Shown here: one piece after another, positions 27,139-36,443 of the stretch | Layout of the letters: the number at the start of each line of letters is the position of its first letter | Numbering within the stretch: the stretch's first letter is position 1 | NCBI RefSeq assembly: GCF_900163795.1 | Contig: NZ_FWFD01000015.1 | Location: forward strand, 1-64,000 | Length of the DNA: 64,000 bases | Source: Vagococcus fluvialis bH819 | GTDB taxonomy: Bacteria > Bacillota > Bacilli > Lactobacillales > Vagococcaceae | Direction: 5' to 3' | Notes under the pieces: model-generated | What the model was told of the DNA's origin: nothing | Seen by the model: only the letters and a program-made list of their open reading frames with translations | The model's database searches: none | Program-made: the position numbers and the translations under genes

Positions 27139-28476
27139 ATGAAAAAGTACAATCTGATTGTAATCGGAGCTGGTCCTGGAGGCTATGTGGCAGCTGTTGA
27201 AGCAGCTCGTCTTGGTCAAAAAGTAGCTGTGATTGAAAAGGAAAAAATCGGAGGTACTTGTTTGAATGTTGGTTGTATTCCATCAAAAGCTTATTTGAAA
27301 CATGCAAGCTGGGTAGATGAAATGGAAGAAGCCAATCGTTTTGGGTTAAAAAATACCTTGACTGACATTGATTATTCGAAATTAGTCGATCGAAAAAATG
27401 GTGTGGTTAACCAATTGCAACAAGGGATTCATTATCTGTTTAATCAAAACAAGATTGATTACTATGAAGGAGAAGCAGAACTAAGAACATCACATGAAGT
27501 TGTTGTAAATCAAGACTTACTTGAAAGTGATTACGTCTTATTAGCAACAGGAAGTAAGCCTTTTGTCCCACCTATTAATGGGATTGAACAAGCAGATTAT
27601 TTAACAACAGATACATTCTTTGATTTAAAAGAATTACCAGAAGAGCTAGTAATTATTGGTGGTGGTGTAATTGGTATTGAGTTAGCTTTTGCTATGGCGC
27701 CACTGGGAACGAAAGTAACAATAGTCGAAGTTGCTCCTAGTATTTTAATGACTGAGGACAAAGAAGCGACTCAAATTATTAAGAACCAATTGAAAAAAAT
27801 GAAAGTTGAAGTCATTGAAGGGGCGAATATTAAACAAGTCACTCAAAAAAATGTCGAGCTGACTGAGCAAATACTTTCCTTCGATCAATTACTTGTAGTA
27901 ACAGGTCGTAAAGGTAACTTAGAAATTGGCGACAATTTAAATTTAGAAAAAACTGACAATCATAAATTTATTAAAATAAACCGTCATTATCAAACTTCTG
28001 TAGAAAACGTTTATGCAGTGGGAGATATTGTAGATGGATTTATGTTAGCTCATGCAGCGAGCAAAGAAGGCATTAAGGCTGTGCGCCATATGTTTGGTGA
28101 AAAAGAAGCCCCACTTAAAAATGAACAAGTTCCAAGATGTGTTTATACGCATCCTGAGATTGCTAGTTTTGGCTTAAGTGAAGCAGAAGCAGAAGAAAAA
28201 GGATACGATATTTTAGTTTCAAAAACCTCTTATTCAGCCAATGGTCGTGCTATTGCTGGAAATGAAACCACAGGCTTTATCAAGATTATTGCGGATAAAA
28301 AATACCATGAAATTTTAGGTGGTGTGATTGTTGGAAGCAATGCAACAGAGATGATCCATACGCTCTTAGCCATCAAAGAATCAGAAGGCCGATTAGAAGA
28401 AATTGAAAAAATGACATTTGCTCACCCAACCCTTTCAGAAATGATCGGTGAACTTGGGAGCCAAATGATTTTCTAA
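27139..28476 (+). CDS. acoL: Dihydrolipoyl dehydrogenase, acetoin complex (E3)
   Basis: This 445-aa flavoprotein reoxidises dihydrolipoamide of the acetoin dehydrogenase complex with NAD+. It shows FAD-binding GAGPGGYVAAVEAARLG, redox disulphide GGTCLNVGCIPSK, NAD-binding GGGVIGIELA and the C-terminal HPTLSEM with the catalytic His. An in-frame GTG lies at 27115, but AAGGAAGGTGA precedes the ATG at 27139, so that start is used. It is the first gene of the acoLABC operon, an order with E3 first. Confidence 0.93.
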   Translation: MKKYNLIVIGAGPGGYVAAVEAARLGQKVAVIEKEKIGGTCLNVGCIPSKAYLKHASWVDEMEEANRFGLKNTLTDIDYSKLVDRKNGVVNQLQQGIHYLFNQNKIDYYEGEAELRTSHEVVVNQDLLESDYVLLATGSKPFVPPINGIEQADYLTTDTFFDLKELPEELVIIGGGVIGIELAFAMAPLGTKVTIVEVAPSILMTEDKEATQIIKNQLKKMKVEVIEGANIKQVTQKNVELTEQILSFDQLLVVTGRKGNLEIGDNLNLEKTDNHKFIKINRHYQTSVENVYAVGDIVDGFMLAHAASKEGIKAVRHMFGEKEAPLKNEQVPRCVYTHPEIASFGLSEAEAEEKGYDILVSKTSYSANGRAIAGNETTGFIKIIADKKYHEILGGVIVGSNATEMIHTLLAIKESEGRLEEIEKMTFAHPTLSEMIGELGSQMIF

Positions 28477-28489
28477 GGAGGAAATAACA

Positions 28490-29455
28490 ATGGAAAAAAT
28501 GACAAAACAACAAGCAGAGTGGATTTATAAAAACATGAACGACATTAGAAATTTTGAAGATGAAGTGCATCGTATTTTTACAACAGGTGAAATTCCAGGG
28601 TTTGTCCATTTATACGCTGGAGAAGAAGCAGTTGCAACGGGTGTCTGTGCTCACTTAACAGATAAAGATTACATTACAAGTACTCACCGTGGTCATGGTC
28701 ACTGTATCGCTAAAGGCTGTGATTTAAATGGTATGATGGCTGAAATTTTCGGCAAAGAAACTGGACTTTGTAAAGGTAAGGGCGGTTCAATGCATATCGC
28801 TGATATTGATAAAGGAATGCTAGGTGCTAACGGTATGGTTGGTGGAGGTTTCCCAATCGCAGTTGGAGCAGGGCTTCGTAATAAATATTTAAAAACAGAT
28901 GACGTAGCGATTTGTTTCTTTGGTGATGGCGCATCGAATGAAGGAACTTTCCATGAAAGCATCAACATGGCAGCAATTTGGGATTTACCAGTTGTCTTTG
29001 TTTGTGAAAACAACGCCTTTGGTGAAGCGTCTGCAGTTGAGTATGCTTCTGGTTCAAAAACAATTGCTGAAAGAAGTGTGGCGTACGGAATCCCAGGCGT
29101 TCGTGTGGATGGTAAAGATTTAGTTGCAGTATATGAAGCAGCAGGTGAAGCGATTGATCGTGCTCGTAGTGGTCAAGGACCAACAATTTTAGAGTGTGTC
29201 ACGTATCGTAATTATGGACATTTTGAAGGAGACGAACAAAAATATAAATCAAAAGAAGGTAAAGAAAAAGAGTTTGCTGACATTGATAATATTCCAGTCT
29301 TTAAAGAAGTGGCCATTAAAAATAAATGGCTAACAGAAAAAATAGCTACTGACATTGAAAAACAATCTGAACAAGATGTTGAAACAGCTGTACTCTTTGC
29401 AAGAGAAAGTGATGTCCCTAATCCAGAATGTCTTTATGAAGATGTATCAATTTAA
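28490..29455 (+). CDS. acoA: Acetoin dehydrogenase E1 alpha subunit
   Basis: This 321-aa thiamine diphosphate-dependent subunit cleaves acetoin to acetaldehyde and a hydroxyethyl-TPP intermediate, together with AcoB. The TPP motif GDGASNEGTFHESINMAAIW...NN is complete (about 144-175). GLCKGKGGSMHIAD is typical of E1 alpha. It differs from pyruvate dehydrogenase mainly by genomic context (acoR, sigma-54 promoter, butanediol dehydrogenase). AAGGAGG precedes the ATG. Confidence 0.92.
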   Translation: MEKMTKQQAEWIYKNMNDIRNFEDEVHRIFTTGEIPGFVHLYAGEEAVATGVCAHLTDKDYITSTHRGHGHCIAKGCDLNGMMAEIFGKETGLCKGKGGSMHIADIDKGMLGANGMVGGGFPIAVGAGLRNKYLKTDDVAICFFGDGASNEGTFHESINMAAIWDLPVVFVCENNAFGEASAVEYASGSKTIAERSVAYGIPGVRVDGKDLVAVYEAAGEAIDRARSGQGPTILECVTYRNYGHFEGDEQKYKSKEGKEKEFADIDNIPVFKEVAIKNKWLTEKIATDIEKQSEQDVETAVLFARESDVPNPECLYEDVSI

Positions 29456-29484
29456 TCGAAAAACCAAGATGAGGAGTGACTAAA

Positions 29485-30507
29485 ATGAGTAGAAGAATAA
29501 CATTTATGCAAGCAGTTAATGAAGGTTTAGATATGGCTATGGACAAGGATGACCGTGTCATTTTGTTAGGAGAAGACTTAGCAGGAGGAACAGGTATTGA
29601 GCATCTTAACGGAGAAGGTGCTTTTGGTGGTGTGTTTGGTGTTACTAAAGGTTTAGTAGAAAAACACGGTTATGAACGTGTCATCGATACACCGATTTCT
29701 GAAATGGGTTATATGGGAGCAGCAGTTGGTGCGGCAGCGACAGGTTTACGCCCAGTTCCAGAATTAATGTTTAATGACTTTTTAGGTTTCTGTTTTGATA
29801 CCTTATTAGCGCAAGGTTCTAAAATGCGTTATATGTTTGGTGGAAAAGCAACGATTCCAATGACTGTAAGAACATGTCACGGAGCGGGAGCTTCAGCGGC
29901 AGCACAACATTCAGGTTCTTATTACGGCATGTTTGGTTCTATTCCTGGATTAAAAGTAGTGGTACCTTCTAATCCTTATGATGCTAAAGGCTTGTTATTA
30001 GCAGCGATTGAGGACGATAACATTGTTATTTTCTCTGAGGATAAGACTCTTTATGGGCTTAAAGATGAAGTACCAGAAGAATATTATAAAGTAGAAATTG
30101 GTAAAGCGAAAGTTAAACGTGAAGGTAAAGATTTAACGATTGTGACCATTGGAAAGATGCTTTATGTGGCTCTAGAAGTAGCCGAAGAATTAGAAAAATC
30201 AGGAATTTCAGTAGAAGTTATCGACTTGATTACAGTGGCACCGTGGGATCAAGAAACAGTTCTTAATTCCGTTAAAAAAACAGGTCGCTTAATCGTGATT
30301 GATGAAGCCAATCCTCATAATAATACAGCAACAGATATTGCTTCTGTAGTAGGGGACAAAGCGTTTGATTATTTAGATGGACCAATCAAATGTATTTGTG
30401 CTCCAAATACACCAGTTCCATTTGCAAGTAATTTAGAAGCACTTTATTTACCAAGTAAAGATAAAGTCTTAGAACAAGCGAAAGAATTAATTGAGGATTT
30501 AAAATAA
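29485..30507 (+). CDS. acoB: Acetoin dehydrogenase E1 beta subunit
   Basis: This 340-aa transketolase-like beta subunit pairs with AcoA to form the TPP active site. It has the typical opening ITFMQAVNEGLDMAMD, LLGEDLAGGTG and the C-terminal transketolase domain with VIDEANPHNNTATDIA. A GTG at 29476 is in frame, but GAGGAG lies just before ATG at 29485. It is third in the acoLABC operon. Confidence 0.92.
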   Translation: MSRRITFMQAVNEGLDMAMDKDDRVILLGEDLAGGTGIEHLNGEGAFGGVFGVTKGLVEKHGYERVIDTPISEMGYMGAAVGAAATGLRPVPELMFNDFLGFCFDTLLAQGSKMRYMFGGKATIPMTVRTCHGAGASAAAQHSGSYYGMFGSIPGLKVVVPSNPYDAKGLLLAAIEDDNIVIFSEDKTLYGLKDEVPEEYYKVEIGKAKVKREGKDLTIVTIGKMLYVALEVAEELEKSGISVEVIDLITVAPWDQETVLNSVKKTGRLIVIDEANPHNNTATDIASVVGDKAFDYLDGPIKCICAPNTPVPFASNLEALYLPSKDKVLEQAKELIEDLK

Positions 30508-30524
30508 AAGGGTAGGTGAGAAAA

Positions 30525-31721
30525 ATGGCAGAAGCATTATTAATGCCCACACTAGGTTTAACCATGACAGAAGGTACTGTCGATCAATGGTACAAAGAAG
30601 TGGGAGATACAATCACAAAAGGTGAAGCAGTCGTATCTATTAGTTCAGAAAAATTAACTCATGATGTGGAATCACCAGCAGACGGTGTGTTATTAGCAAT
30701 TACTGTAGACAATGGTGGCGAGATGATTTGTCAAGGTATCATTGGCTACGTGGGAGCAGAAGGTGAAGACGTTCCAAGTGGTGAAGCCCCTGTTATAGAA
30801 GAAGTCGAAGTTTCGGAGACAGTTGAAACAGCACCAGTGAAACAAGAGGCACCAGTAGTAAAAAGAAATGCTGGCGAAAGAATTTTTGCAACTCCTTTAG
30901 CTAGAAAAATGGCAGAAGAAAAAGGGTATGCCTTAGAAGATATCGTAGGAACAGGTGGAAATAACCGAATTACAAAAAGAGATGTAGAAAGACACATTCC
31001 ACACGTTAAAAATGGTGCAGTAGCTCAAACGATTGGTGAAGGTTTAGAAGGCATGCGTAAAGTCATCGCTCAAAGAATGCACAATAGCTTGCATCAAACA
31101 GCTCAATTAACTCTACATAGAAAAGCCAATATTACTAACCTACTTGCGTTTAGAAAAGAATTGAAAGTTAAAGCTGGTCCTAATTTAAGCCGTAGTGCCT
31201 TGAGTATTAATACATTATTAATCAAGGCGGTTAGTTTGGCACTTAAAGATTTACCAGAAATGAATGCGTCATATGACGGTTCTGAATATTTGAAACATGA
31301 AGATGTTCATATGGGAATTGCTGTTGCTGTGGATGACGGGCTAGTGGTTCCAGTTATTAAGCAAGTTGATACAAAATCTCTTAGTCAAATTGGCGAAAAA
31401 TTTGTAGAAGTCACTTCACAAGCTATTGATGGCACATTACCGGGAGATTTATATAGTGGTTCAACATTCACTATTACAAACTTAGGTAGTGCAGGAGTTG
31501 AGTACTTTACACCGATTTTAAACACACCAGAGATTGGTATTTTAGGTGTTGGAAATACTACATCTAAACTGGTTTTCAATGAAGACAAAGAAATTGAAGA
31601 AATCGAAGAGTTACCTTTAAGTTTAACTTTCGATCACCAAGTTGTAGATGGATCACCAGCAGCAGAATTCTTAGGAAGAATTGTGTATTATCTAGAAAAT
31701 CCTTATCTGCTTGTTGTTTAA
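30525..31721 (+). CDS. acoC: Acetoin dehydrogenase E2, dihydrolipoamide acetyltransferase
   Basis: This 398-aa E2 moves the acetyl group from lipoyl to CoA, giving acetyl-CoA. It has an N-terminal lipoyl domain with the lipoylated lysine in ISSEKLTHDVES (about residue 43), a proline/valine-rich linker, and an E3/E1-binding domain (ATPLARKMAEEKGYALEDI, about 124-160). The catalytic domain ends in DHQVVDGSPAAEFL with the active His and Asp. Start at ATG 30525 behind GGGTAGGTGAG is preferred over GTG 30516. Confidence 0.93.
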   Translation: MAEALLMPTLGLTMTEGTVDQWYKEVGDTITKGEAVVSISSEKLTHDVESPADGVLLAITVDNGGEMICQGIIGYVGAEGEDVPSGEAPVIEEVEVSETVETAPVKQEAPVVKRNAGERIFATPLARKMAEEKGYALEDIVGTGGNNRITKRDVERHIPHVKNGAVAQTIGEGLEGMRKVIAQRMHNSLHQTAQLTLHRKANITNLLAFRKELKVKAGPNLSRSALSINTLLIKAVSLALKDLPEMNASYDGSEYLKHEDVHMGIAVAVDDGLVVPVIKQVDTKSLSQIGEKFVEVTSQAIDGTLPGDLYSGSTFTITNLGSAGVEYFTPILNTPEIGILGVGNTTSKLVFNEDKEIEEIEELPLSLTFDHQVVDGSPAAEFLGRIVYYLENPYLLVV

Positions 31722-31749
31722 ATAAATTATATATATTGGAGATGCTAAC

Positions 31750-32526
31750 ATGTCAAAAGTCGCAGTCGTTACAGGATCAGCAGGTGGATTAGGTTTAGGA
31801 ATTGCCGAACGCTTAGTCAGAGATGGATTCAAAGTCGTTTTACACGATATTAATGAGGAAAATCTAAACAAAACAGTGACCACTTTGAAAAATCAAGGAA
31901 TGGATGTTTTTGGGGTTGTGGGAGATGTATCAAATCAGGCGGATCAAGAAAGCTTAGTTGAAAAGGCTGTTGAAAAATATGGTCATTTGGATGTCTTAAT
32001 CAACAATGCCGGAATTGATGCCGTCACACCTATTCTAGAAATTACAGAAGAGGAGTTAAACCGAGTATTCCAAATTAATGTTAATGGCGTTGTGTTTGGT
32101 ACGCAAGCAGCAGCCAAACAATTTATTAAACAAGGAACAAAAGGGAAAGTGATTAACGCATGTAGTATTGCAGGTCATGAATCTTTTGAAATGTTAGGCA
32201 CTTACTCAGCGTCAAAACATGCTGTTCGCTCATTTACGCATTCAGCCGCAAAAGAATTGGCACAACATCAAGTTACAGTGAATGCATACTGTCCAGGTAT
32301 TGCTAAGACCAAAATGTGGGATCATATTGATGAAGAGATGGTTCGACACAGTAATGGCAAATTACAACCAGGTGAGGCTTTTGAGCAATATTCAGCAGGT
32401 ATTGCTTTAGGTCGTTACCAATTACCAGAAGATGTGGGTAACCTTGTGTCATTCTTGGCATCAAGCGACTCTGATTATATAACAGGTCAAGCTATCTTAA
32501 CCGATGGTGGATTAGTTTATCGTTAA
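31750..32526 (+). CDS. butA: Acetoin reductase / 2,3-butanediol dehydrogenase (SDR)
   Basis: This 258-aa short-chain dehydrogenase has the Rossmann motif [19 protein letters not shown] (about 84-87) and the catalytic Ser plus YSASKH. Closest type is the acetoin(diacetyl) reductase group that interconverts diacetyl, acetoin and 2,3-butanediol with NAD(H). It lies 28 bases after acoC with a GGAGATG site, so butanediol is probably oxidised to acetoin and fed into the complex. Stereospecificity cannot be read from the sequence. Confidence 0.88.
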   Translation: MSKVAVVTGSAGGLGLGIAERLVRDGFKVVLHDINEENLNKTVTTLKNQGMDVFGVVGDVSNQADQESLVEKAVEKYGHLDVLINNAGIDAVTPILEITEEELNRVFQINVNGVVFGTQAAAKQFIKQGTKGKVINACSIAGHESFEMLGTYSASKHAVRSFTHSAAKELAQHQVTVNAYCPGIAKTKMWDHIDEEMVRHSNGKLQPGEAFEQYSAGIALGRYQLPEDVGNLVSFLASSDSDYITGQAILTDGGLVYR

Positions 32527-32555
32527 AAAATAATATACTTTTAAATCATAAAAAA

Positions 32556-32699
32556 GAGTGATGAAAACGGCGTTTAACTCCAAGCAACTGGAGGAATTAT
32601 TAAACAGTCCGTGCACTTGGGACTTTTTAATAATTGTGAAGTTGCCGAAGGAGTTGCCGTTTGAATCCCAACTAAAAAAAGGTGATGAAAACGGCGTTG
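32556..32699 (+). repeat. Structured 3'-UTR repeat, one full unit plus a fragment
   Basis: A full unit (about 32559-32668) folds as in the other copies with changed stems: P1 AACGGC-GTTT-AACTCC with GGAGTT-GCCGTT, P2 GCAACT/AGTTGC, P3 AATTATTAA-AGTCC with GGACT-TTAATAATT. A fragment of the next unit (GTGATGAAAACGGCGTT) follows at 32682-32698. It lies 30 bases after butA and before the operon terminator, in sense. Confidence 0.85.
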
Positions 32700-32716
32700 C
32701 TGTTGTAATTGCCACG

Positions 32717-32763
32717 AAAAAGGATTTCTTGCTAAAGTTACTTAGTGAGAAGTTCTTTTTTGT
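32717..32763 (+). terminator. Intrinsic terminator of the aco/butA operon
   Basis: AAAAAGGATTTCT pairs with AGAAGTTCTTTTT (two G-U pairs) and ends in a T run. Confidence 0.75.
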
Positions 32764-32841
32764 ATGCAAAATTTCAATAATGTTTAGTATGGTATAATCA
32801 AATAAATAAAAAAATCACAAATGGCTAGAAAGAGGGTTACT

Positions 32842-33123
32842 ATGATTTTATCAATTGTTATCATGTTGCTAGGATTATATTGTTTATTATTAGCACCTAG
32901 ATATTATCCGATGATTGGTTACCGTGGGGCTTTATATTATATGAAAAAGCAGGACTCGTGGAAAATTACCAATCAGATTTTTGGTTTATACTTATTTGTG
33001 TCAGGACTAGTTTACTTTATTAATGGGAATTTAAAGTTACTCATTATTTTAGTAATTATTTCGATAATGACGACTGATTTGATCTCAATGCTAATTTTAA
33101 AAAGAAAACAAAAAAACAGATGA
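32842..33123 (+). CDS. SdpI family small membrane protein
   Basis: This 93-aa protein has three hydrophobic helices. The SdpI-type loop is PMIGYRGALYYMKKQDSWKITNQIFG (about 23-48), close to the usual IGYRT...WxxAN motif. B. subtilis SdpI gives immunity to the killing factor SdpC; small SdpI-like proteins elsewhere are often uncharacterised. An ATG at 32821 is in frame, but AAAGAGGG lies just before ATG 32842. The stop codon is within the terminator hairpin. No toxin gene lies beside it. Confidence 0.78.
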   Translation: MILSIVIMLLGLYCLLLAPRYYPMIGYRGALYYMKKQDSWKITNQIFGLYLFVSGLVYFINGNLKLLIILVIISIMTTDLISMLILKRKQKNR

Positions 33124-33162
33124 CAACTAGTTGTAAAATCAACCTAGTATCGTCTGTTTTTC
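33112..33162. terminator. Bidirectional terminator
   Basis: AAAAACAGATG pairs with CGTCTGTTTTT, with an inner stem ACTAG-TTG/CAA-CTAGT. It lies between the convergent SdpI-like and TPM-domain genes. Confidence 0.85.
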
Positions 33163-33171
33163 ATTTAAGGG

Positions 33172-33966
33172 TTAAAAACTTCCGCCACCGCCACCATGAC
33201 TGGTACCACCACCACTCATATGAGTGGATGAACCACCACCAAAGTCATCATTATTATTTGAAGGTTTTGGAATGTGTCGAGTTGTCACAAAATCAGCTAC
33301 TTTAACCGCATCAGCTTGAGTGATATCCACAGTACTCATTGCACTATATGGATAATTATAACTAGAACGTTTTAATTTGTACTTTGAATGAATACTGAAG
33401 TAAAAAACAATACTCACAGCAATACCACTGACTACAGCTATAATAATTTTAAGTGGAGATACGTACTTTTGTTTATCTACTTCACCCGTTTCTTTATTAT
33501 AAATATAACCATTAGGCGTTCCTTCCTGTAAATAAGACGTGGTTGTCTCGAAGAAGGTGTTTACAGCACCTAAGTTATCGTTATTGCTTAAATCCTCTTC
33601 AATACTTTCCTTTAAGCGTTGCATTCGTTTGTTACTAATAACTGCAATCGTATTTCCAGTAGTTGAGACATGGTATTTACGAGTTCCCATATCGATTAGA
33701 AAAAGCATACCGTCATGAGTATCACCCACGCCAAAGCCACCTTGTTCGTAGAAATTATCAGCAAATTCTTCTGGTGTTTTATCATTCGTTGAATTAGTTG
33801 TCACAATGACTATTTCTGATTTGTATTGCTCTTTGATTTCTTTAATTTTCTTTTCAAAGGTTTGGATATCTTCATTAGTAAAGAGTTTGGCTTCATCGTA
33901 TACATTTTGACTAGCCGCTTCAGTATTTATCCCAAAAATTGGCAAAATAAAGAATAAACCTAACAT
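33172..33966 (-). CDS. TPM-domain membrane protein (YdjH-like)
   Basis: This 264-aa protein has an N-terminal signal segment, an extracellular TPM domain (about 22-150, VYDEAKLFTNEDI...QGGFGVGDTHDGMLFLIDM), one transmembrane helix (about 173-195) and a Gly/Ser-rich tail ending GGGGGSF. It is third after SPFH and zinc-ribbon genes, like ydjH in the B. subtilis ydjFGHI set. The ATG start lacks a ribosome site and a basic signal n-region. In-frame codons up to an ATT at 33999 would add KKSRYLLSFI, giving a classical signal peptide, so the true start may be that rare codon. Confidence 0.82.
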   Translation of the reverse strand: MLGLFFILPIFGINTEAASQNVYDEAKLFTNEDIQTFEKKIKEIKEQYKSEIVIVTTNSTNDKTPEEFADNFYEQGGFGVGDTHDGMLFLIDMGTRKYHVSTTGNTIAVISNKRMQRLKESIEEDLSNNDNLGAVNTFFETTTSYLQEGTPNGYIYNKETGEVDKQKYVSPLKIIIAVVSGIAVSIVFYFSIHSKYKLKRSSYNYPYSAMSTVDITQADAVKVADFVTTRHIPKPSNNNDDFGGGSSTHMSGGGTSHGGGGGSF

Positions 33967-34001
33967 AATAAATGAGAGTAGGTACCTACTTTTTTTAATG
34001 T

Positions 34002-35042
34002 TTAAAATAATAAATACCCCCCTAATAAGACGATTCCACTAACAACCGCACCGATCATTGCAGATGTCCCTATTAATTTTGTTTTGTTAACTGGTAAGAT
34101 ACCACTTGTTTTACCTGAGACACCGTTCATTGCAAAGTAGTAAGGCTCCTCACTATCGTGACCTTTGTATGTCACAATCCAAAGTGGTAGTAAGTAATAT
34201 TGATTGGATTGATTGAGTAATTGTGTTTGGCACCTAGAGCTATCAATCATGCCATAACCAGAGATATCATTAACTAATAATTTTTCAGTGTACTGATCTA
34301 GTTCTTGGTTAACAGCATCTTTAATTTCATTGAATTCTAAATCTCTTTTTTCAGCTTGGAATCCAGACAAGAAACGGGAATCGAATGCTTGGCAATCATC
34401 TACATTAAATGGTTGGACAGATTCAATCATATTTTGTTTCACATTTTTAGAAAGAGCAGTTTTTAGTAAGGATTTAAACGTAACATTTCCTTTTCTTCTA
34501 ATGTCGTATCGCCTTGTTCTCGTGTACTCTGTTTCATCAATGCGCCAGACATCGATTTTAGTTCCTTTGGCTTTGACATCGCCAAAAAGTTCAGCATCCA
34601 CATTCCAATAAGGGAAGTAGACACCTGTCATTTTTTCAATTTGTTTTTTGCTGAAAAAATCACGAGGGATAAATTTCTTTTTATTTGCCCATTGTAAGAA
34701 TTTTTCTTTGGCTTCTTTTTCAGAAACTTTAAAAGGTAGAATTGCATTGGGTAAAAATTCACCAGAAACCCTGTCTTTTAAGACAACAGGGTTATGGCAG
34801 TAATAACAATAAGTTGCAGCGGTGGTTTCTTCGGTTACCACTTCAGCACCGCAGCTTGGACAAGCATATAGATTAAAGGTTTCTTTCGCTAGTTCTTCAA
34901 CCTGAGAAGGTTCAGTATTTTCTTTAATGTCTGTGTCTTTAAAAACACTTAGACAGTATTCGCAATGAAAAGACTGTGACTCTGGATCAAAGAGTAGAGG
35001 TCCATCACAATTTGGACACTTATGTGAAACAACATCACTCAT
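34002..35042 (-). CDS. Zinc-ribbon membrane protein (YdjG-like)
   Basis: This 346-aa protein begins with two zinc ribbons (CPNCDG...CEYC at about 9-30; CPSCGAE...CYYC at about 54-80). A large soluble domain rich in aromatic and charged residues follows, then one C-terminal transmembrane helix (about 322-345). Gene order SPFH - zinc ribbon - TPM matches B. subtilis ydjI/ydjG/ydjH, where YdjG and YdjH help hold YdjI and PspA at the membrane under stress. No pspA homologue is in this window. The name is by arrangement and domain type. Confidence 0.78.
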   Translation of the reverse strand: MSDVVSHKCPNCDGPLLFDPESQSFHCEYCLSVFKDTDIKENTEPSQVEELAKETFNLYACPSCGAEVVTEETTAATYCYYCHNPVVLKDRVSGEFLPNAILPFKVSEKEAKEKFLQWANKKKFIPRDFFSKKQIEKMTGVYFPYWNVDAELFGDVKAKGTKIDVWRIDETEYTRTRRYDIRRKGNVTFKSLLKTALSKNVKQNMIESVQPFNVDDCQAFDSRFLSGFQAEKRDLEFNEIKDAVNQELDQYTEKLLVNDISGYGMIDSSRCQTQLLNQSNQYYLLPLWIVTYKGHDSEEPYYFAMNGVSGKTSGILPVNKTKLIGTSAMIGAVVSGIVLLGGYLLF

Positions 35043-35065
35043 TTTGTTAGCCTACTTTCATTGAT

Positions 35066-36298
35066 TTATAAAGGCATTCCTTGGAACGGTTGTCCACACT
35101 CAGGACAGAATTTTGGCATTTGGCCTGAAACAGTAATCACTTCATGACAGTTTGAACATTTCATTTGAATACCGCCACCAGATGCGACTGGTTTTGATCC
35201 GCCGCATTCAGAACAGAATTTACCTGTGTTTTCTGTTTGATCACTTGGACAAGTCCATGTGTCAGCAGCTTGTTGTGTTTGTTGAGCGGCTTGTTGTTGT
35301 TCCATTTGTTGTTGGTTGGTTTGAGAAGCTTGAGAGAAATAGTTTCCAGTTGCCCCCATGCCAGCTTGCATGCCCATGAATCCAGCCATGCTACCGTTAG
35401 CATTAGAGCCTGCATCTTTCATTCCTTCAGCAATTGATCCTTGAACGAATCCCTCACGAATCCCAGCATCACCCAACATGGCACCTTTGTTACGCATGTT
35501 GATTAATTCTTTAGAGTCGTCCGTATAAGAAATACTAGAAACTCCTACAGAAACAACCTCCATACCACGTAAGGTTTGCCATTGTTCATCTAAAACAGAA
35601 GACATGTATTGGCTTAATTCCATACTTTTTGAGGGAATGAAGCTAATTCTCTCACCAGCAACAGACATTTGATTGATCGATGTTTGTAGGGCTGTTAAAA
35701 ATTCAGATAAAAACTGATCATTGATTTCATTAATTTCTACGTGGTCTTGATTTTTAGGTAAAACGTTAGAGTAGAAAAGAATCGGATCTACAACCTTAAC
35801 TGAGTAAGTTCCGTGTGTTCTTAAAAATAGCTCAGCATTATAAAAGTTATCAAAGTAGTTAATTGGACTTGGTGTACCGAATTTAATGCCTCTGATTTCT
35901 TGTAAATTGATATAAATAACTTTTTGTTTTTGTGGTGTCATACCACCAAATTTGAAACGATCAAAAGATTCTGCAATAGCATTTTTTAAATCACCATTAA
36001 ACATTGATGGTGCTGACTGATTATTAACCGTGTAATAACCTTCTTCAGCTGTATAATCAATGATTTTTCCGCCATCAACTAGAAGCATCATGGTATTAGG
36101 ATAGACATGAACAACAGAACCGTCAGTAATCACATCAGAGGTTCCTTTTTTATTGCCTTGGCGTTTTTCGTTTTTACGAACAAGAACACCTATCGTCATG
36201 ACTGTTGAATCGCTTAAATCTGCTGGTTCAATAACCTCTAACCATTGGTCGGAAAATCCGCCGCCGATTGAACTTGCTGCTGCTTTAATTAAACCCAT
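35066..36298 (-). CDS. SPFH-domain protein with zinc ribbons (YdjI-like)
   Basis: This 410-aa protein has an SPFH/band-7 type domain (about 40-270), a Gly/Ala/Met linker, a Gln-rich coiled stretch (about 325-345) and two C-terminal zinc ribbons (CPSDQTENTGKFCSECGG and CSNCHEVI...CPECGQPF). This is the virion-core/YdjI family. In Bacillus YdjI is recruited to the membrane by the PspA-YdjGH system. It is the first gene of a three-gene run with YdjG- and YdjH-like products, suggesting a membrane-integrity function. Confidence 0.85.
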   Translation of the reverse strand: MGLIKAAASSIGGGFSDQWLEVIEPADLSDSTVMTIGVLVRKNEKRQGNKKGTSDVITDGSVVHVYPNTMMLLVDGGKIIDYTAEEGYYTVNNQSAPSMFNGDLKNAIAESFDRFKFGGMTPQKQKVIYINLQEIRGIKFGTPSPINYFDNFYNAELFLRTHGTYSVKVVDPILFYSNVLPKNQDHVEINEINDQFLSEFLTALQTSINQMSVAGERISFIPSKSMELSQYMSSVLDEQWQTLRGMEVVSVGVSSISYTDDSKELINMRNKGAMLGDAGIREGFVQGSIAEGMKDAGSNANGSMAGFMGMQAGMGATGNYFSQASQTNQQQMEQQQAAQQTQQAADTWTCPSDQTENTGKFCSECGGSKPVASGGGIQMKCSNCHEVITVSGQMPKFCPECGQPFQGMPL

Positions 36299-36396
36299 AA
36301 TATCGCTCCTTAGTAGTTATAGAATGTATTAATTTTACCATATATAAGTTTGAGAGGGCAATCAGTCGAAAGGCGGATTGTCTTAATTTAAAAGAC

Positions 36397-36438
36397 AAAA
36401 AAGCTAGAAAATCAGATTGGCTGACTTTCTAGCTTTTA
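36397..36438. terminator. Terminator downstream of the DsbA-like gene and repeats
   Basis: AAAAAGCTAGAAAATCAG pairs with CTGACTTTCTAGCTTTT with one mismatch. The T run is on the minus strand, so it ends the transcript through the two repeat copies. Confidence 0.85.
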
Positions 36439-36443
36439 GTATG

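Noticed and set aside
32558-32797. A 79-codon plus-strand frame over the repeat after butA (MMKTAFNSKQLEELL...)
   Set aside because: The same frame is broken by stops or shifts in the other repeat copies, while the hairpin pairing is kept; it has no good ribosome site. It is best read as non-coding.
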